Assembly (NCBI GenBank): GCA_030770535.1
Contig: JASVEC010000013.1
Coordinates: 372,001-436,000, forward strand
Reading direction: 5' to 3'
Source of the DNA: Batkoa obscura
Taxonomy: Eukaryota; Entomophthoromycota; Entomophthoromycetes; Entomophthorales; Batkoaceae
DNA length: 64,000 nt
Under the pieces are notes generated by a model. That model saw only the letters and a list, made by a program, of their open reading frames with translations. It searched no databases and had not been told where the DNA came from. Both the position numbers and the translations under genes were made by a program. Positions 11,444 to 22,899 of the stretch are shown piece by piece; position 1 is the first letter of the stretch; each line of letters begins with the position of its first letter.

Positions 11444-12380
11444 CTTAAAAAAGCATATTGATTCTGTGAGTTATTTATATCCTTTACTTTAGGGACAAAG
11501 CTCTGCTTTAAAATATACTTGAACAATATAACTCTGAAATTTCCATATTAAGGAGGTGAAATAAATTAAACGCATAGTTTCCTCACCTAAAATTGCTATA
11601 AAAGGCATATATCTATTTCACATCAGTTTATTATCTTCTTTAACTTCTCTTATAAATTTAACACATTTATTCATCTTAGTTCTAGAAATAAACCAGATGA
11701 AACTGATTGGCCCTTTCGAGATTTATAAAATTTTAAACATACCATAAAGTAACTTGCAAGTAAATTTTTATCAAATGTTCCATATTAAAGGCCCCAGGTT
11801 GATATTTTAAATATCGGTGAAAATAAATTAAAGCATTATGGGTATTTCGATATAAGACAAATAATGGATTTTTACCAAAATTGGTAAGTTACGTTTAAAG
11901 GGGGGCATCACTAACTAATTACTAGTAAACTTTACTACCATGAACTCTTAAGAAGAAGAATATAGTATATAACGATTTACATGTAGTATTAGCCATTTTG
12001 TATCAAAATTTTTTATCGCTATTAAGAGTTGGTGGTAAAAAAGAATTGTACTTTACTTTTTAAAAGCTTAGCAGTTTACAAATGATAATAAATTATGTAA
12101 AGTTAACTTAGATTCACAATTAATACTTTTAAATTATAACTTATACGTTATTTGCAGAATCATATGTATGATAAAGCTTTTAAAAAATATGAGTCTTTTT
12201 TGATTGCTAGCTTCTAAAAAAAAGTTAAAAGAGTATGAAAGTTATGTGAAGTTGATATATTAAAGTAGGTCATTTTCATTTATTAAAAAGACGTATAGGA
12301 AATTGTAAATAAAAATAAACTAATTTCAATTTAACTTAGCATCTTTAAAATATGAAAGTCTTAGCTGAAATTTATTTCCT
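11444..12380. other. Intergenic, nothing recognised
   Basis: AT-rich. A stretch around 11500-11900 resembles the upstream region of the next kelch gene (about 13830-14240; for example the CCCATATTAA and TTTCAAA/ACCAAGA blocks). The duplication that gave the pseudogene therefore also copied upstream DNA. Confidence 0.45.
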
Positions 12381-13781
12381 CTAATTATAAATGTTTCTAT
12401 TTGCTTTAAGCTCTGTTTCTATAGGCAACATACTATCATCATCATCAATTTCATGGGAATGATTAAAAAGATCGGTATTATGATAATCGTTGTTAATGTC
12501 TAATGGATCAATTGGCTCAATAACAATAGGATCGATTATAATACTTGGAGGTTTTTTCTTTTTTAATTTATATTTATATAATATAAAGAATACAATTGCT
12601 GCCATTATTATAAAACCAATTATCCCGCCTATGATCCCACCTATTAATGCGCCATTATTTGACTCTTTGTCATTATCGTTAATTCCATCGTCAGTTTTAT
12701 CATCAATGTTATCTTCTTTAATTGATGAAGGTAAATAATCCACTTGTTCCCAATTACTCATATTATATAATTGGATATAGTTTGAACTTTGAACTTTACC
12801 TGGGTTTTTATCATTTATTAAATTTAAACCAAACGAATTAATTGCATAATTATTATAAGTAATAAAGCATCCAATTCGACCTATTTGAATACCTTCAAAT
12901 ATCTTCTCAAATGAAAATGGATTCATTTTTAATTTGTAAATATCTGCCATATGTGCCTTTTTTGGATCTAGCCAAAGATAATATACGTCTTGATTGAACT
13001 TGATTGTTTGAAAACCAACATATTTATCAAAAGCAACTTGATATGACTCTATTTGTTTTGTTGTCAGATCAAATGCATGCAATCTACTAAAACTAGTGTG
13101 ATAAGCAATTTCGTTGGTTGCTGGTATTTCAAAATAATACAATTTATTATTTAAAATGAATGATTGATAAATATACACATTGGCTAATGGTTTATATAAT
13201 ATCTTAACTTTCTTAGTTTGAATATCAAATTGTCTTAAATGAAGTGGAAAATATTTAGCTGAACCATATTGAAATAAAAACCCAGATATATAAAATTGAT
13301 TTTTATTGTTTTCATTCTGTAAAATATAAAGTGTTTGTGAACCTTTGGTTATCTCTTCATCTGTTAATTTGTACTCCTTGTATAAATCCTTGATAGTATA
13401 CTCATCATGCCATTTACTTTCCTTGACGTTAAAATAATTGAATGATAACCTTTTAGCACCACCGCTATCATATACACTTATTATATCATTACTATCATTT
13501 GTATAAAATAACTTCGGTGTATTCATTGTTTTTGGTACATTTATTATATTAGTTTCATTCCATTCCGCTTCATTATTAGTTAGTTTAAACCCTTTCTTTA
13601 AATTTAAGTGAAATGCCTTATCGTTGTCTTTTCCATTAATTTGTATATTTGGCATAAATATTTTACCACCTAAATAGTATAATTTATCTTCAACAACCAG
13701 ACAACCGCCTCTACTTAATCTAGGTGATATAGCACTGACTTTATAAAATGAGAAGCTAATGATTAATAATAATGGTATCAT
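12381..13781 (-). CDS. Kelch-type single-pass membrane protein
   Basis: The 466-residue product starts with a signal peptide (about 1-17), then the kelch motif GGCLVVEDKLYYLGGK at 25-40. Several blade-like repeats ending in a Tyr/Phe-rich strand follow, and a linker rich in Asp/Asn precedes a Gly-rich membrane helix at about 378-402. The 64-residue tail starts KYKLKKKKPP and contains DPIVIEPIDPLD and FNHSHEIDDD. Tail length and these two motifs are the same as in the gene at 7481, although the outer domain has diverged more. It probably sits in the plasma membrane with the propeller outside; ligand and partner are unknown. A glyoxal/galactose-oxidase fold is an alternative for the propeller, but I see no copper-ligand signature. 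Confidence 0.72.
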   Translation of the reverse strand: MIPLLLIISFSFYKVSAISPRLSRGGCLVVEDKLYYLGGKIFMPNIQINGKDNDKAFHLNLKKGFKLTNNEAEWNETNIINVPKTMNTPKLFYTNDSNDIISVYDSGGAKRLSFNYFNVKESKWHDEYTIKDLYKEYKLTDEEITKGSQTLYILQNENNKNQFYISGFLFQYGSAKYFPLHLRQFDIQTKKVKILYKPLANVYIYQSFILNNKLYYFEIPATNEIAYHTSFSRLHAFDLTTKQIESYQVAFDKYVGFQTIKFNQDVYYLWLDPKKAHMADIYKLKMNPFSFEKIFEGIQIGRIGCFITYNNYAINSFGLNLINDKNPGKVQSSNYIQLYNMSNWEQVDYLPSSIKEDNIDDKTDDGINDNDKESNNGALIGGIIGGIIGFIIMAAIVFFILYKYKLKKKKPPSIIIDPIVIEPIDPLDINNDYHNTDLFNHSHEIDDDDSMLPIETELKANRNIYN

Positions 13782-15066
13782 TTTTATAATAAAATTGTTG
13801 GATTTTATCCGTTATTTATACTTTATTTTTATGAATAAAACTCTATTAAAAAGATTGGAATAGCTTATTTCTGAATTCCCATATTAAGATGTCAAATTTA
13901 TTAAATTATGGTATATTTCTATTCATAGTCATTACAAAGGAGCTTACCATACTTTTATAAGTATCAATCCTTTCATCTGTGACTCTTAACCACTTTAATG
14001 TAATCTTTACAATTTACTTATAGAGATAGACTGATTGAAACTAACTGCTTTTCAAGTGTTATAAAAATACAAAATAAACAATGTAAATGAAGATATAATT
14101 AGCTTTCTATCGGGAGTTGTACACCAAAGACTCCAGGTTAGTATTTCAAAATATCTTTGAAAATAAATTTGAATTCTCACGGCTATAACTTTAACGTGAT
14201 TTATATGATAAATTTTTACCAAGAATGGGCAAGAAGTTTAAAACAACAATAGGTAGTTTAGTGCTAATACTTTTTTTAGTATGGCTAGCTAATATGTATA
14301 GTCTAGTATATAATGTTTTATATAGGCATTGACCATTTTCATTCAAACAAATTTTATTGTTTTTAACAGCTTATCGTAAAAAAATAATTAGAATGGTAAA
14401 AAAATCAATATATAATTTATAAAAACTTAAGCACTTTTACAAGTGATAATAAATTTTATAAAGCTTTTTTAAATTCATAATTTTTTATACTATATTCAAA
14501 TTATAAGTTATTAAATTTCTTGGAGAATATTTTGTAAACAATAACAAGTTATACTTTTAATTTCACTGTTGAGAAAATTATTGTTTAGCTTGAAGCAAAT
14601 AGCTTTTAAAAATTATAAGCTAGTCTTTAAATTTCTATCTGTTAAAACACCATTTTAAAGGTATACATAGCATATAATATTAATTGTAGAGCTTTATATA
14701 TTAGGATAGCTTAGCTTACCTTTATTTAACTATTATATATTTTAGTTTAATAATATCAATAATTTCGATAATTTTAGTTTGTGAATTTTACTTGAATTTA
14801 ATTGATTGGTGTAGAATTGAACAAATTTCGATCATTGTATAAAAAAATTCCTGGATAAAAATTAAAATTCAGGCAAGTCAAGGTTTATTGACATAATTTA
14901 TGTAAGCTTAGGTCAAATTTAAATGAATTGGCTTAGTGACAGTTTTTAGATTGATATCAAAATGGGTTCTATAAAGTGCTATTTAACTTATTGAGCAAAG
15001 TGAATAATATTTAACCTAGAAGTTGTAAACTATACCTAAAATAACAAATGATATAAGCTAGAATAA
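13782..15066. other. Intergenic, nothing recognised
   Basis: AT-rich. The first 450 bp are paralogous to the region upstream of the kelch pseudogene; the rest holds nothing I can identify. Confidence 0.45.
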
Positions 15067-15069
15067 GTC

Positions 15070-15528
15070 TTAAGCATCATTAATACTTTGGTAACTAGGA
15101 TTGGGTATCCCACGGGTGACAGAAACAGAGGCTTCATCAACTGGAGGTGGTGATGTGATAAGGTAAGGTGAAGTTTCACTTTTGAAGTAAAATGAGGACC
15201 CAAAAGTGAATGTTCCAAAAAGACTAATTAAAATGGTACTTAGAATACCATACCAAGTATCTGAAAAACCTAGCAAAGCACAAATAAAATACGTTAAAGC
15301 CCTGCCAAAAGGATACATAAAAAAGCGGAAATGCTTCACATAAAATCCTTGCATAGGCGGAATTTCTGAAAAAATAATAAAATTTGCAAATACATATCTT
15401 ATTGCATCCAACACTATTAACCTCTCTGTTAATGGATGTCTCCCGTCATGATCAAAAACATTATACCCCAATATCCCCGCTGCAAGTACATTAATACATG
15501 AATTGAAAATCCTTAACTTGTTGGGCAT
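15070..15528 (-). CDS. TVP15/COPI-associated-like Golgi membrane protein
   Basis: The 152-residue product has four hydrophobic segments and begins KLRIFNSCINVLAAGILGYN. The second half reads YPFGRALTYFICALLGFSDTWYG, a Gly-Arg-aromatic pattern typical of the COPI-associated/TVP15 family (about 130-160 residues, four helices, late Golgi vesicles). The tail after residue 125 is polar and Pro/Ser-rich. The ATG at 15528 gives a natural N-terminus. The assignment rests on length, topology and this motif only. It stands alone with no operon-like context. Confidence 0.55.
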   Translation of the reverse strand: MPNKLRIFNSCINVLAAGILGYNVFDHDGRHPLTERLIVLDAIRYVFANFIIFSEIPPMQGFYVKHFRFFMYPFGRALTYFICALLGFSDTWYGILSTILISLFGTFTFGSSFYFKSETSPYLITSPPPVDEASVSVTRGIPNPSYQSINDA

Positions 15529-15994
15529 TATAGTTAATTAGATACTTTTTAAATTGACTATATTGGATATAAAAATTACAATTGAAGTTTGAAAACAAAT
15601 TTCTCCTAAATTTACCTGATGGTATATAAATAGAGTTGAAATCCTATAAAATAATTGTACAAATTTAGTTATTTCGGAACACTATTTAAACTATGATATT
15701 GAATAAGAGTTGCTTAAAAAACTACTTACTTATTTTTGTTTAAATTTAATTACTATTTACCTTTATTCTGTGTTGATTTACACTACTCGTTAAAAGCTTT
15801 GTATCTTAAACTTTTGTTGAAATTGTGACTATCAAATTAAAAAATATTTTTGGTTTAGTTTTTATGCATTTATGGTTTTTAAAATTTGCAAATATAAAAT
15901 TCGCAATATTCATAACTTTTGACCAATAATAACTAATTATTAGAGTAACTTACAACATTGGGACAGACATCAAATATAGATGTACAAGTTTATT
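15529..15994. other. Intergenic, nothing recognised
   Basis: AT-rich upstream region of the TVP15-like gene, with no other feature supported. Confidence 0.45.
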
Positions 15995-15998
15995 ATAT

Positions 15999-16096
15999 GG
16001 GGGTGTTTTTTTGGCTTCATTATTTTTTCCATTTTTTAAGCGCTATTTGAGCGGAAAGATTGTTAGTAAAATTCTTAAACAAAAAAATATATCCCC
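15999..16096 (+). mobile_element. MITE family 1, copy at 16.0 kb
   Basis: 98 bp, GGGGGTGTTTTTTTGGCTTC to ATATATCCCC, flanked by ATAT on both sides. It has the consensus-like core AAGCGCTATTTGAGCGGAAAG and is one of the best preserved copies. Confidence 0.9.
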
Positions 16097-16755
16097 ATAT
16101 AGATCCCTTTTAGAAAAATATTTAATGTGTACAAATTACACCTTATTTTATCTAAATGGTTAACGATGCTATTTAATGAAATTTTTTTAATAGACTATAA
16201 CATATATAGCTTCAATGTGATAGTAACTTAGCTCTAATTAATCCTTTTGTTTGTACCTTTAATAATTTAAACAGTCAATATTGCTGCTTAACTATTAAAT
16301 TAGAACAATACTATGTATATTTATTTAAAAATCCAAATCTTTTGATCCTTGTGTTTATTCAGTTAATTTTTCTATTAAATAGTTTCATTAATCTGAACTC
16401 AATAAGTTTATTTAGCCTGAAAATATAGAAATGTGTTTATAGTAAATTTACCGTTAATATTATCCAAAGATTTTATTCCTTCCAGAAGAATCTAGGCAAT
16501 TTGTGGAAGTTTTACTAATCCCACTTTTATCCTCCTAAAAAAATATCAATATACATATACCCTTTCCTCACAACTACTGAAAATCGGTTTGAAGGTTGAT
16601 CAGAGCAACTTATAAAAATTTACCACAACTCTTTAAAGCAGGAAATAAATGGGCTCATAATATATTCTACAAAAAAGTCTAGTCTGATGGATAAACCCCC
16701 TACGTTGACTGATGTGTGTTTTTTTTCTTTTTTATAATGGTATACAAAGTATTTG
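16097..16755. other. Intergenic, nothing recognised
   Basis: AT-rich DNA between two miniature elements; no gene supported. Confidence 0.4.
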
Positions 16756-17026
16756 GGTAAAGGTAATGACCAGGTAGGTGTATGGCTTTTAAGTGCAAAT
16801 AAATTTCCAATTTTAGGTAAAGTTTAATTTCAATCAAAAAACTGCTAATTGAATTAAAAAAATACTTACTATTAAAAGTTAATAAGGTTAGTTCAGCGTT
16901 AGGTTAGGGCTATTTTAGAGTTGGAGATGTAGATTTTTATTTTATTAAGTTTTACTAGCAATCCATTTCACAAGAATTTATACTCTTTCGAAAAAAATAT
17001 GTTCCTACCTGGTCGCCACCCTTTAC
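16756..17026 (+). mobile_element. MITE family 2, copy at 16.8 kb
   Basis: About 271 bp. It opens GGTAAAGGTAATGACCAGGT and closes with the near inverted complement ACCTGGTCGCCACCCTTTAC. The interior has the family block AAGTTAATAAGGTTAG followed by GTTAGGTTAGGG. Two relatives lie at 21456-21717 and 51432-51679. It has no coding capacity; the transposase source is not in this window. Confidence 0.75.
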
Positions 17027-17414
17027 TGTTCAAGCATTAATGTTAAATTTGTCTTAAAATCATCAATCAAAATCATACTTTAATAAAATAGTATACACCC
17101 GCTATCTGACCAAGTCCCTCGAAAATAATACCTTGTTGTTTCTGGCCAGATCTTTTCTAAAAAAAATTTCCAGTTTTTTTAATTATCAGCCTTTGCTCTT
17201 CAGTTTATGGAAAATTTATTGTCCCTATATCAAAATTTCCTTTGCTAAAGAACCAAAAAACCACAACTAATCTATAAACTGTTCCCAATGTGTATCAAAG
17301 TACTTAAATTTATTAGTATTGAGATAGTTTATTTTAGTCTCAGATCTAAACTAAAGTGATGTAAAATTTAAAAGGGTTAAAAAAGCAAAAAAAAAGAACA
17401 TATATATCATCGTA

Positions 17415-18697
17415 TTTATTTCTAAGTAATATTTCTCTAGTAGTTGTCTAAGGTCTAGTTTAATGTTTAAGGCCAGTGACCACGAGTTTCAAAGCCATAG
17501 GATTTGTTAGCAGCTGGTTGATTATTTACTGGAACTGAAGTGATTGCAGACAAGATGTAAACAGTGTAAGCGATGAGTAAAGTAACTTGCATTTCGTTTA
17601 TAAGTAATTTGTATCTAAGGTAGTTTAAGTCAATTGAATGATAAAGCACCACTATTTATACTCCTTGATTATAATACATACTTGTATATAAATGTTGATT
17701 TGGTTTTTACAATGGATACCTCAAGTTAAGCTCAATGGTTAGCCTCATTTGTAACCTAATTTACATTGACAACACATGGTAGGTATAGCACATTGTCGTT
17801 GATTAAATAATATTTGAAATATATTAATAATATAGCACTTTTATTATCCATCCTTTATTTGAACTTTTTACGATTATATTCTCCATAGACCTAAATAGAA
17901 GAACTCTATTCTATAAATTATTATACACACCTTTTAAAAAATACTTAAAATTTTAGAGTCTGTTTACTTTTATAAACATTATATCATATACCTTTTAACT
18001 AATAAATTAAAATAACCATTACGTTGGGTACTTTTATTTATAACTTACCATTATATTGTTATGATAAAACAATCATACAATTAATTAAATAGCTTTTTGC
18101 CTTGTTGCTGTCGTTATGAAGTATACAACATTTAACTGTTTATTAGCTATTATTATTATGATATTATTTTTATTTTCGACTTTATTCAAATATTTATATA
18201 ATATAAATAAATGAACATTTTAGATAACATCACAATAAATGTGAAAAGATCTTTAACACATATTCATAAGTAGACTAAAAATGAGCAAATTAAATTAAAG
18301 TGCAGTCTAGTAATAAATAAATCAGGGATACTATTATATTGAATCCCTTTAAAATTTAACTCATTTTGGGATTTACCTTTTGTGAGTAAACTTGTCAAGT
18401 AAATTTACTAAATTAAATGTTATCCAAAAAAAACTTGAATTATATATTAGTTATTTTCATAAAAAGGTTCTCCAATATAAAAACTAGATAGCCTATACCT
18501 TTGAAATTAAAATTGTGGAGTATGAACTTAGTTAATGTAACAGCAGATGATACCCCAGTAGCATGGTAGCAATGGTAAATAACGTTTAGTAATACTTTTT
18601 AAGTAGTTTTTTTTATTAAATATATATTTATGTAATAATTAATTTAACAAGATATGAATTAACCAAGTATAGCATCATATTGAATGAAATAAAAATG
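17415..18697 (-). repeat. Left arm of a large inverted repeat
   Basis: This 1,283-bp block is the reverse complement of 25575-26857. Every position I compared matched, and paired coordinates always sum to 44272, so there is no net indel. The arm holds a 41-residue HWP-peptide gene and about 1.1 kb of its upstream region. Recognisable but diverged homology continues inward beyond the arm (to about 18900), so the identical tract sits inside an older duplication. Confidence 0.93.
17467..17592 (-). CDS. Small secreted peptide precursor, HWP family (copy 1)
   Basis: This 41-residue open frame uses the ATG at 17592. A longer reading is possible only from a GTG. Residues 1-20 are a hydrophobic signal-like segment (MQVTLLIAYTVYILSAITSV). 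A fixed block VNNQPAA follows, then the variable core NKSYGFETRG and the invariant C-terminal HWP. It has no Cys outside the signal and no dibasic site, so a mature linear peptide of about 15-20 residues is my inference. A TATA-like GTATAAATAGT lies about 60-70 bp upstream. The gene is identical to copy 2 in the other inverted-repeat arm and faces away from the 7TM gene at 20203, 2,610 bp apart. I do not recognise the family from known proteins; a pheromone-like ligand is a hypothesis. Confidence 0.78.
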   Translation of the reverse strand: MQVTLLIAYTVYILSAITSVPVNNQPAANKSYGFETRGHWP

Positions 18698-18900
18698 GGT
18701 GCTATAGAGTATCTTTATTTTAGACCTTCGCTAATATGAAAATCCTATTATATTTAAACTCTCTATAAATAGTTTTAACTTATAATTAAAGATGGATTCG
18801 GCCTAGTCCTATTAAAGTCAAGTCTATGATTAATGCTCCCCAGTTGTTCGTCGATCTATTCCGTTAATACAATTAATGAACCACGAGTTGAAGTTCAAGT
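17593..18900 (-). promoter_or_regulatory. Conserved upstream region of HWP-peptide copy 1
   Basis: Reading away from the ATG there are a TATA-like box (about -65), CCATGTGTTGTC (about -190), GAGTTAAATTTTAAAGGG (about -770), TACTGGGGTATCATCTGCTG (about -955) and AACTCGTGGTTCATTAAT (about -1300). The same blocks occur in the same order and at similar distances before the other copies. Confidence 0.7.
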
Positions 18901-19950
18901 CTAATTATAACCCAAATGTAACAGAGTGGTAATTTTATTAAATTCGAGTTTGTATGGTAGAAGAGAGCAATAAATCAAATAAATTGTGCCTTTTCAAATA
19001 TTTTGAACGTTTTTTTTCTTTTGGGTATCGGTTCCAAATATTTTGTTGAATAAGAAAAATCTTAAATTTCTAAACCAATGGACTTGAAGGGCTGAATCAT
19101 TTATGGCAGCCTGTTTAGGAGTTCAACGATATAGTCCAGCTCATTCTTATCCTTGGTTGATATAAGAAGGTAAAATAACAATCACTTCATTTTAGTTTAT
19201 GGGGAGCATCTCAATGAATGAGAAGAGGGTTGTAATTATAAGGGAGTGATGGGATTGTCGGTACATTAAGTGAGTTAAAGTGAAACTTTTATGTAAAGCC
19301 CATAGTCCTGTAGAATAGATAAAGGCTCTTACCAAAAAGCCAACTTAAAAGGTGAGAAGATTGAGAAAAAGCTAGATAAGTGGTGGGAGGAATGGGATAA
19401 GTCAAATGTAGATAGTAAGTGGGATAATAAATGTAACACAAGGATTCATTAGGGAAACTCATGAAAAGGTGAAATTTATTAGGAAATAATGGTAGCAGTT
19501 AATTGAGACGGACTCAAATTCGGCAATGATATTTAAAAGAATAAATTTTATGTATGCATCTCCCCAGGGTTTATAATAAACATGTATCTGAGGTTTTTAG
19601 CTGAGAAAGGTTAAAAAGGTAAATCGACAAAAAGAGCTTAGATAAAGATAAGTCTATATTTTTTATTAGAAATGTAAATACAATCTTATTGAAAGTATCG
19701 GATGGGGAGGATGATTTGAGCTTTTTAATCAAATTAAGGTGGTTTTTGAGGCTCTAATCGAATAGGCTTAACAATTTATATAAAGTACACTAAATTATTT
19801 TTATCATACGTTTTGAGATTTATACTAGAGTTCATCCTTATTTCAAACTAAGGTTTGAGTTGGATAGTTACAGAACTATTAATTATGAACTTTCAAACTA
19901 ATCGTGTTAAATTTTATAGTTAACTAAATAATAAACTAAAAAATTTGATA
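18901..19950. other. Intergenic; GC-richer decayed patch
   Basis: From about 18960 to 19750 the base composition is less AT-rich than its surroundings, and short open pieces occur (for example near 19370-19440, encoding a Trp/Lys-rich stretch), but no continuous frame or recognisable motif. It may be an old pseudogene or element; I cannot name it. Confidence 0.35.
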
Positions 19951-19954
19951 TATA

Positions 19955-20049
19955 GGGACGTATTTTTTTGTTAAAGAATTCTACTGGTAGCTTTTCCACT
20001 CAAATAGCGCTTAAAAAATGGAAAAGTAATGAAATAAAAAAACACCCTC
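19955..20049 (-). mobile_element. MITE family 1, copy upstream of a 7TM gene
   Basis: About 95 bp, GGGACGTATTTTTTTG to AACACCCTC, with TATA/ATAT flanks. It ends 153 bp before the start codon of the 7TM gene at 20203, so it lies in or next to that promoter. Confidence 0.82.
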
Positions 20050-20202
20050 ATATCATGTTCCATAATAAATTATATTAATTAATTTGAAAAATCAAATAGA
20101 ACATAAAATATAAATTAATCAACTAAATAAACCAAAGTCATGAAATATAAAGTATAAAAAAATAAACAATTTGCTTTTAACTTTTAACTTTTAACTTTAA
20201 AG

Positions 20203-21096
20203 ATGTATATCTCTTCTGAATTTAATAGAAATTTAATTAATTTTTTTTCTAATTCAATATCATTAATTTTCATTCTATTCTGTTTTTTTTTATTTACAAT
20301 TATATCATATTGTAACAAAGAGATCAACCATTCGATTACTTACAGATTGTCATTATGTATACTATTAAGTGACTTAATCTATAACTTAAGGTTAATATCT
20401 GAGAAGGTACTTTATGAATATGGATCGCCATCAGCTTGTTATTTAAATTTATGGATAATTTCATTTGGTATTTCAAGCTCAATGTTATACTCAATAGCGA
20501 TAGCAGCGCTCTATTTAATCAATATAAAATATCAATACAGAATCACAAAGTTAATCCAACGCTTGATTCTTATAACACCAGCATTGATATCGTTGGCAAT
20601 AAGTCTATCACCTATTGTATTTAATAAAATTGATGCTACAGAAGAAAGTTGTAAATACAGAACTAAAGAGGGGGGAGGGTATTGGTCAATAGTATGTAAT
20701 TTTTCAACAGTATTTGTAGGGATAACAGTAATACCAATTATATATATAATATTAATTTGTCATCTAATAAAGAAGAAAAGGGAGCTAAATAAAACAAATA
20801 GCAAATTAAATAGAAGTGGACTGGATATTAGCTATTACACTCTTTCTAGATTAGTTTTATACCCATTAATACCAATCGCTACTCATAGCGTTACTATCTA
20901 TATATCAATTGGTGCCCTTTTGGGGATCTCAATCGATGCTTACTCTGGGAATATTTTAGTCTTAATTTTAACTTTCTTTTCTGGTATACAAGGATTTATA
21001 AACTCAATTTTATATCTTACTAACTCAATTTTCTTAAAAGAGATAAACGTTCTTGTTGATAAGCTATTTGGATCTGAATATTATAAATCATTATAA
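20203..21096 (+). CDS. Seven-transmembrane receptor (peptide-linked family, member 1)
   Basis: The 297-residue product has seven hydrophobic segments at about 17-36, 45-62, 79-107, 118-138, 161-189, 214-240 and 250-275, with a basic third inner loop (about 189-207). Cys79 (top of TM3) and Cys150 (loop 2) are conserved with the genes at 39723 and 61580. So are NKEIN-SITYR after TM1, SDLIYN in TM2, GIQGFINSILYLTNSIFLKE in TM7, and a Trp at 161. The layout resembles the cAMP-receptor/Git3-like group of fungal and amoebal GPCRs more than class A; that placement is tentative. It would signal through a G protein at the cell surface. A HWP-peptide gene lies 2.6 kb away in divergent orientation, so a ligand-receptor pairing is possible but unproven. 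Confidence 0.72.
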   Translation: MYISSEFNRNLINFFSNSISLIFILFCFFLFTIISYCNKEINHSITYRLSLCILLSDLIYNLRLISEKVLYEYGSPSACYLNLWIISFGISSSMLYSIAIAALYLINIKYQYRITKLIQRLILITPALISLAISLSPIVFNKIDATEESCKYRTKEGGGYWSIVCNFSTVFVGITVIPIIYIILICHLIKKKRELNKTNSKLNRSGLDISYYTLSRLVLYPLIPIATHSVTIYISIGALLGISIDAYSGNILVLILTFFSGIQGFINSILYLTNSIFLKEINVLVDKLFGSEYYKSL

Positions 21097-21455
21097 TTAG
21101 TATAATTTTTTTAATTGATAATAGATTCGATTCTCACCCAAAAAGTATAATGTTCCTATTTAATAGATTAGGATCCTAAGATCAACTTCATATGATATAG
21201 CCAATCTCGTACAAACGTTTCAATTCTAATATTTTATCTATAACTCTTTTTGTATTTCTTCTTTAAATAAAGTACTAAAAATTATTTATTGTTTATACAA
21301 ATCATGAATCTGAACTTAGCAAGAGGTTTTTAAATCATGTACACGATTTATTATTTTAAACTTTTATCATTTATCCTGACAACTTCACTTTAAATTGACA
21401 ATCTTTGTGTAGCGAATTTCATAAACAAGTAAAATGTGATTTTTTTCGTTGAGAT
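21097..21455. other. Intergenic downstream of the 7TM gene
   Basis: AT-rich 3' flank; nothing recognised. Confidence 0.4.
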
Positions 21456-21717
21456 GGTAGGGGTTACTGATTGATTAGGTGGATTTTTTTCACTGTAAAT
21501 AAAATTCCTATCTTAAAGTTTTACTTTAATTAAAAAAGTAGTTATTTGAATTAAAAAACAACTATTAAAGATATTTAATAAGGTTAGGTTTGGGAGATTA
21601 TGGTTATGATTGGTGTTAGTGTTTATATTTAGTTAAATACAATCAGTGATTTCTTTGGTAAAAATTAATACTTTACTAAAAAAATTATTACCTACCTAGC
21701 CAGAGTACCCCCTACCT
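21456..21717 (+). mobile_element. MITE family 2, copy at 21.5 kb
   Basis: 262 bp with inverted ends GGTAGGGGTTACTGATTGAT and CTAGCCAGAGTACCCCCTACC. The interior block TTTAATAAGGTTAGGTTTGG matches the other two copies. It directly abuts the DJ-1 pseudogene. Confidence 0.8.
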
Positions 21718-21724
21718 TTTTTCT

Positions 21725-22290
21725 GTGATTTGTGCCATGTCTTCTTTATACCAAAATCATGCATAAAGACAATATCTAAGACTATGGAGCCTGTTAGAGC
21801 TGCCGATGTCATTTCTATAACCCCAGACCACTTTTCTGATTATAATATCGATATCAATGTATTTTTACTTTAGCCACTGGCTCAGGTTCAAGTAAAGAAT
21901 TAAATGCTTATTTAGGTCCTGTTAGCAATAAATTTGCAAGATTTATTTTTACAGTATGTCAAGGAAGTAAATATTTAACAGCAGCTAGTTTATCTGATAG
22001 TAAAAAAAGCTACCATTAATAAAGGCCTTTTTAGTATTAGGACTGATAAATACCCAAATGTTCAATGATAATGTCAAGCTAAATTAACTTATGATAGCAA
22101 GCTTGTAACTTCTTCTGGTGCTGCTGTTGGGTTAGATAGAGTTTTCTGTTTAATTAATGAAGTTTATAATCTATATGCATCTACAAAAATTTCTAAAAGA
22201 TCAATAGAGTTGAGTACCAAGCCCAAATATATTGATAATTTTACTGAGATAGAAAAGAATTTCCATTTTTTAAGCTCTAGTGTTATTTGA
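21725..22290 (+). pseudogene. DJ-1/PfpI family pseudogene
   Basis: Pieces in shifting frames match the intact gene at 43716-44435: ITPDHFSDYNIDI near 21815, TLATGSGSSKELNAYL near 21872, the nucleophile region TVCQGSKYLTAASL near 21950, KKATINKGLFSI near 22005, SSGAAVGLDRVF near 22110 and DNFTEIEKNFHF near 22235. The first third of the gene is missing or replaced by a MITE boundary, and there are at least two frame breaks and stops. The nucleophile Cys is still present, so decay is not ancient. Confidence 0.85.
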
Positions 22291-22542
22291 CAATAAGCAC
22301 TAAACTTTGTAATATTTTTTTATAAATTATTTATACTATATATCTATTAAAATTTCTTTAATAAAGCTTCGATATGGGGGTGTCCAAATTGGTTTCAGAA
22401 TTTAACTAGAAATTAATCCAAATTTTAAGTTTTTAAATTTGTAAGTCTTTAATGTATGATCAGCTAAATTTAAAAAGCCTAAAATTAAATATAAAAATTT
22501 AGCTTAAAAGACTTATTTATTTTATTTTTTTAATTATATGTT

Positions 22543-22899
22543 TGTGAAAGTTGGTACTCAGTGATTGAAGTTAAAAGCAGTCCTAGCTTAATTAACTGGC
22601 CGTAAGTCAAAAGGCCTTAGTTTATGTAACTAAGATAGACTTAAATTAATAGGAATAGTGCGCAATAAGCTACGAACTATATAAAATAAATAGAATAGAA
22701 GGTACTACTATAAAATCTACGTAAAATACTATAAGACTTAGTGGCTTTATTAAAAGTATAATATTAGGGAACAATTTAATTAAAAAGCCTCGAGCTATTA
22801 TGTTGAAGAATTCCTTTTATACTCCAACTAGTTTTGTAAACAAGTTAAGTGATTATTATACGATAAGCAATCATGGAGCTGATAAAACGATATTTCACA
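22543..22899 (+). repeat. Leader repeat embedded in transposon copy 1
   Basis: It starts TGTGAAAGTTGGTACTCAG and ends ATATTTCACA, giving short inverted ends TGTGAAA/TTTCACA. The same unit, longer by about 100 bp, stands alone at 59629-60096 and next to the deleted transposon at 30553-31011. Confidence 0.75.

Noticed and set aside
12490-12738. 82-residue plus-strand frame
   Set aside because: Antisense shadow of the kelch membrane protein gene's tail and membrane helix.
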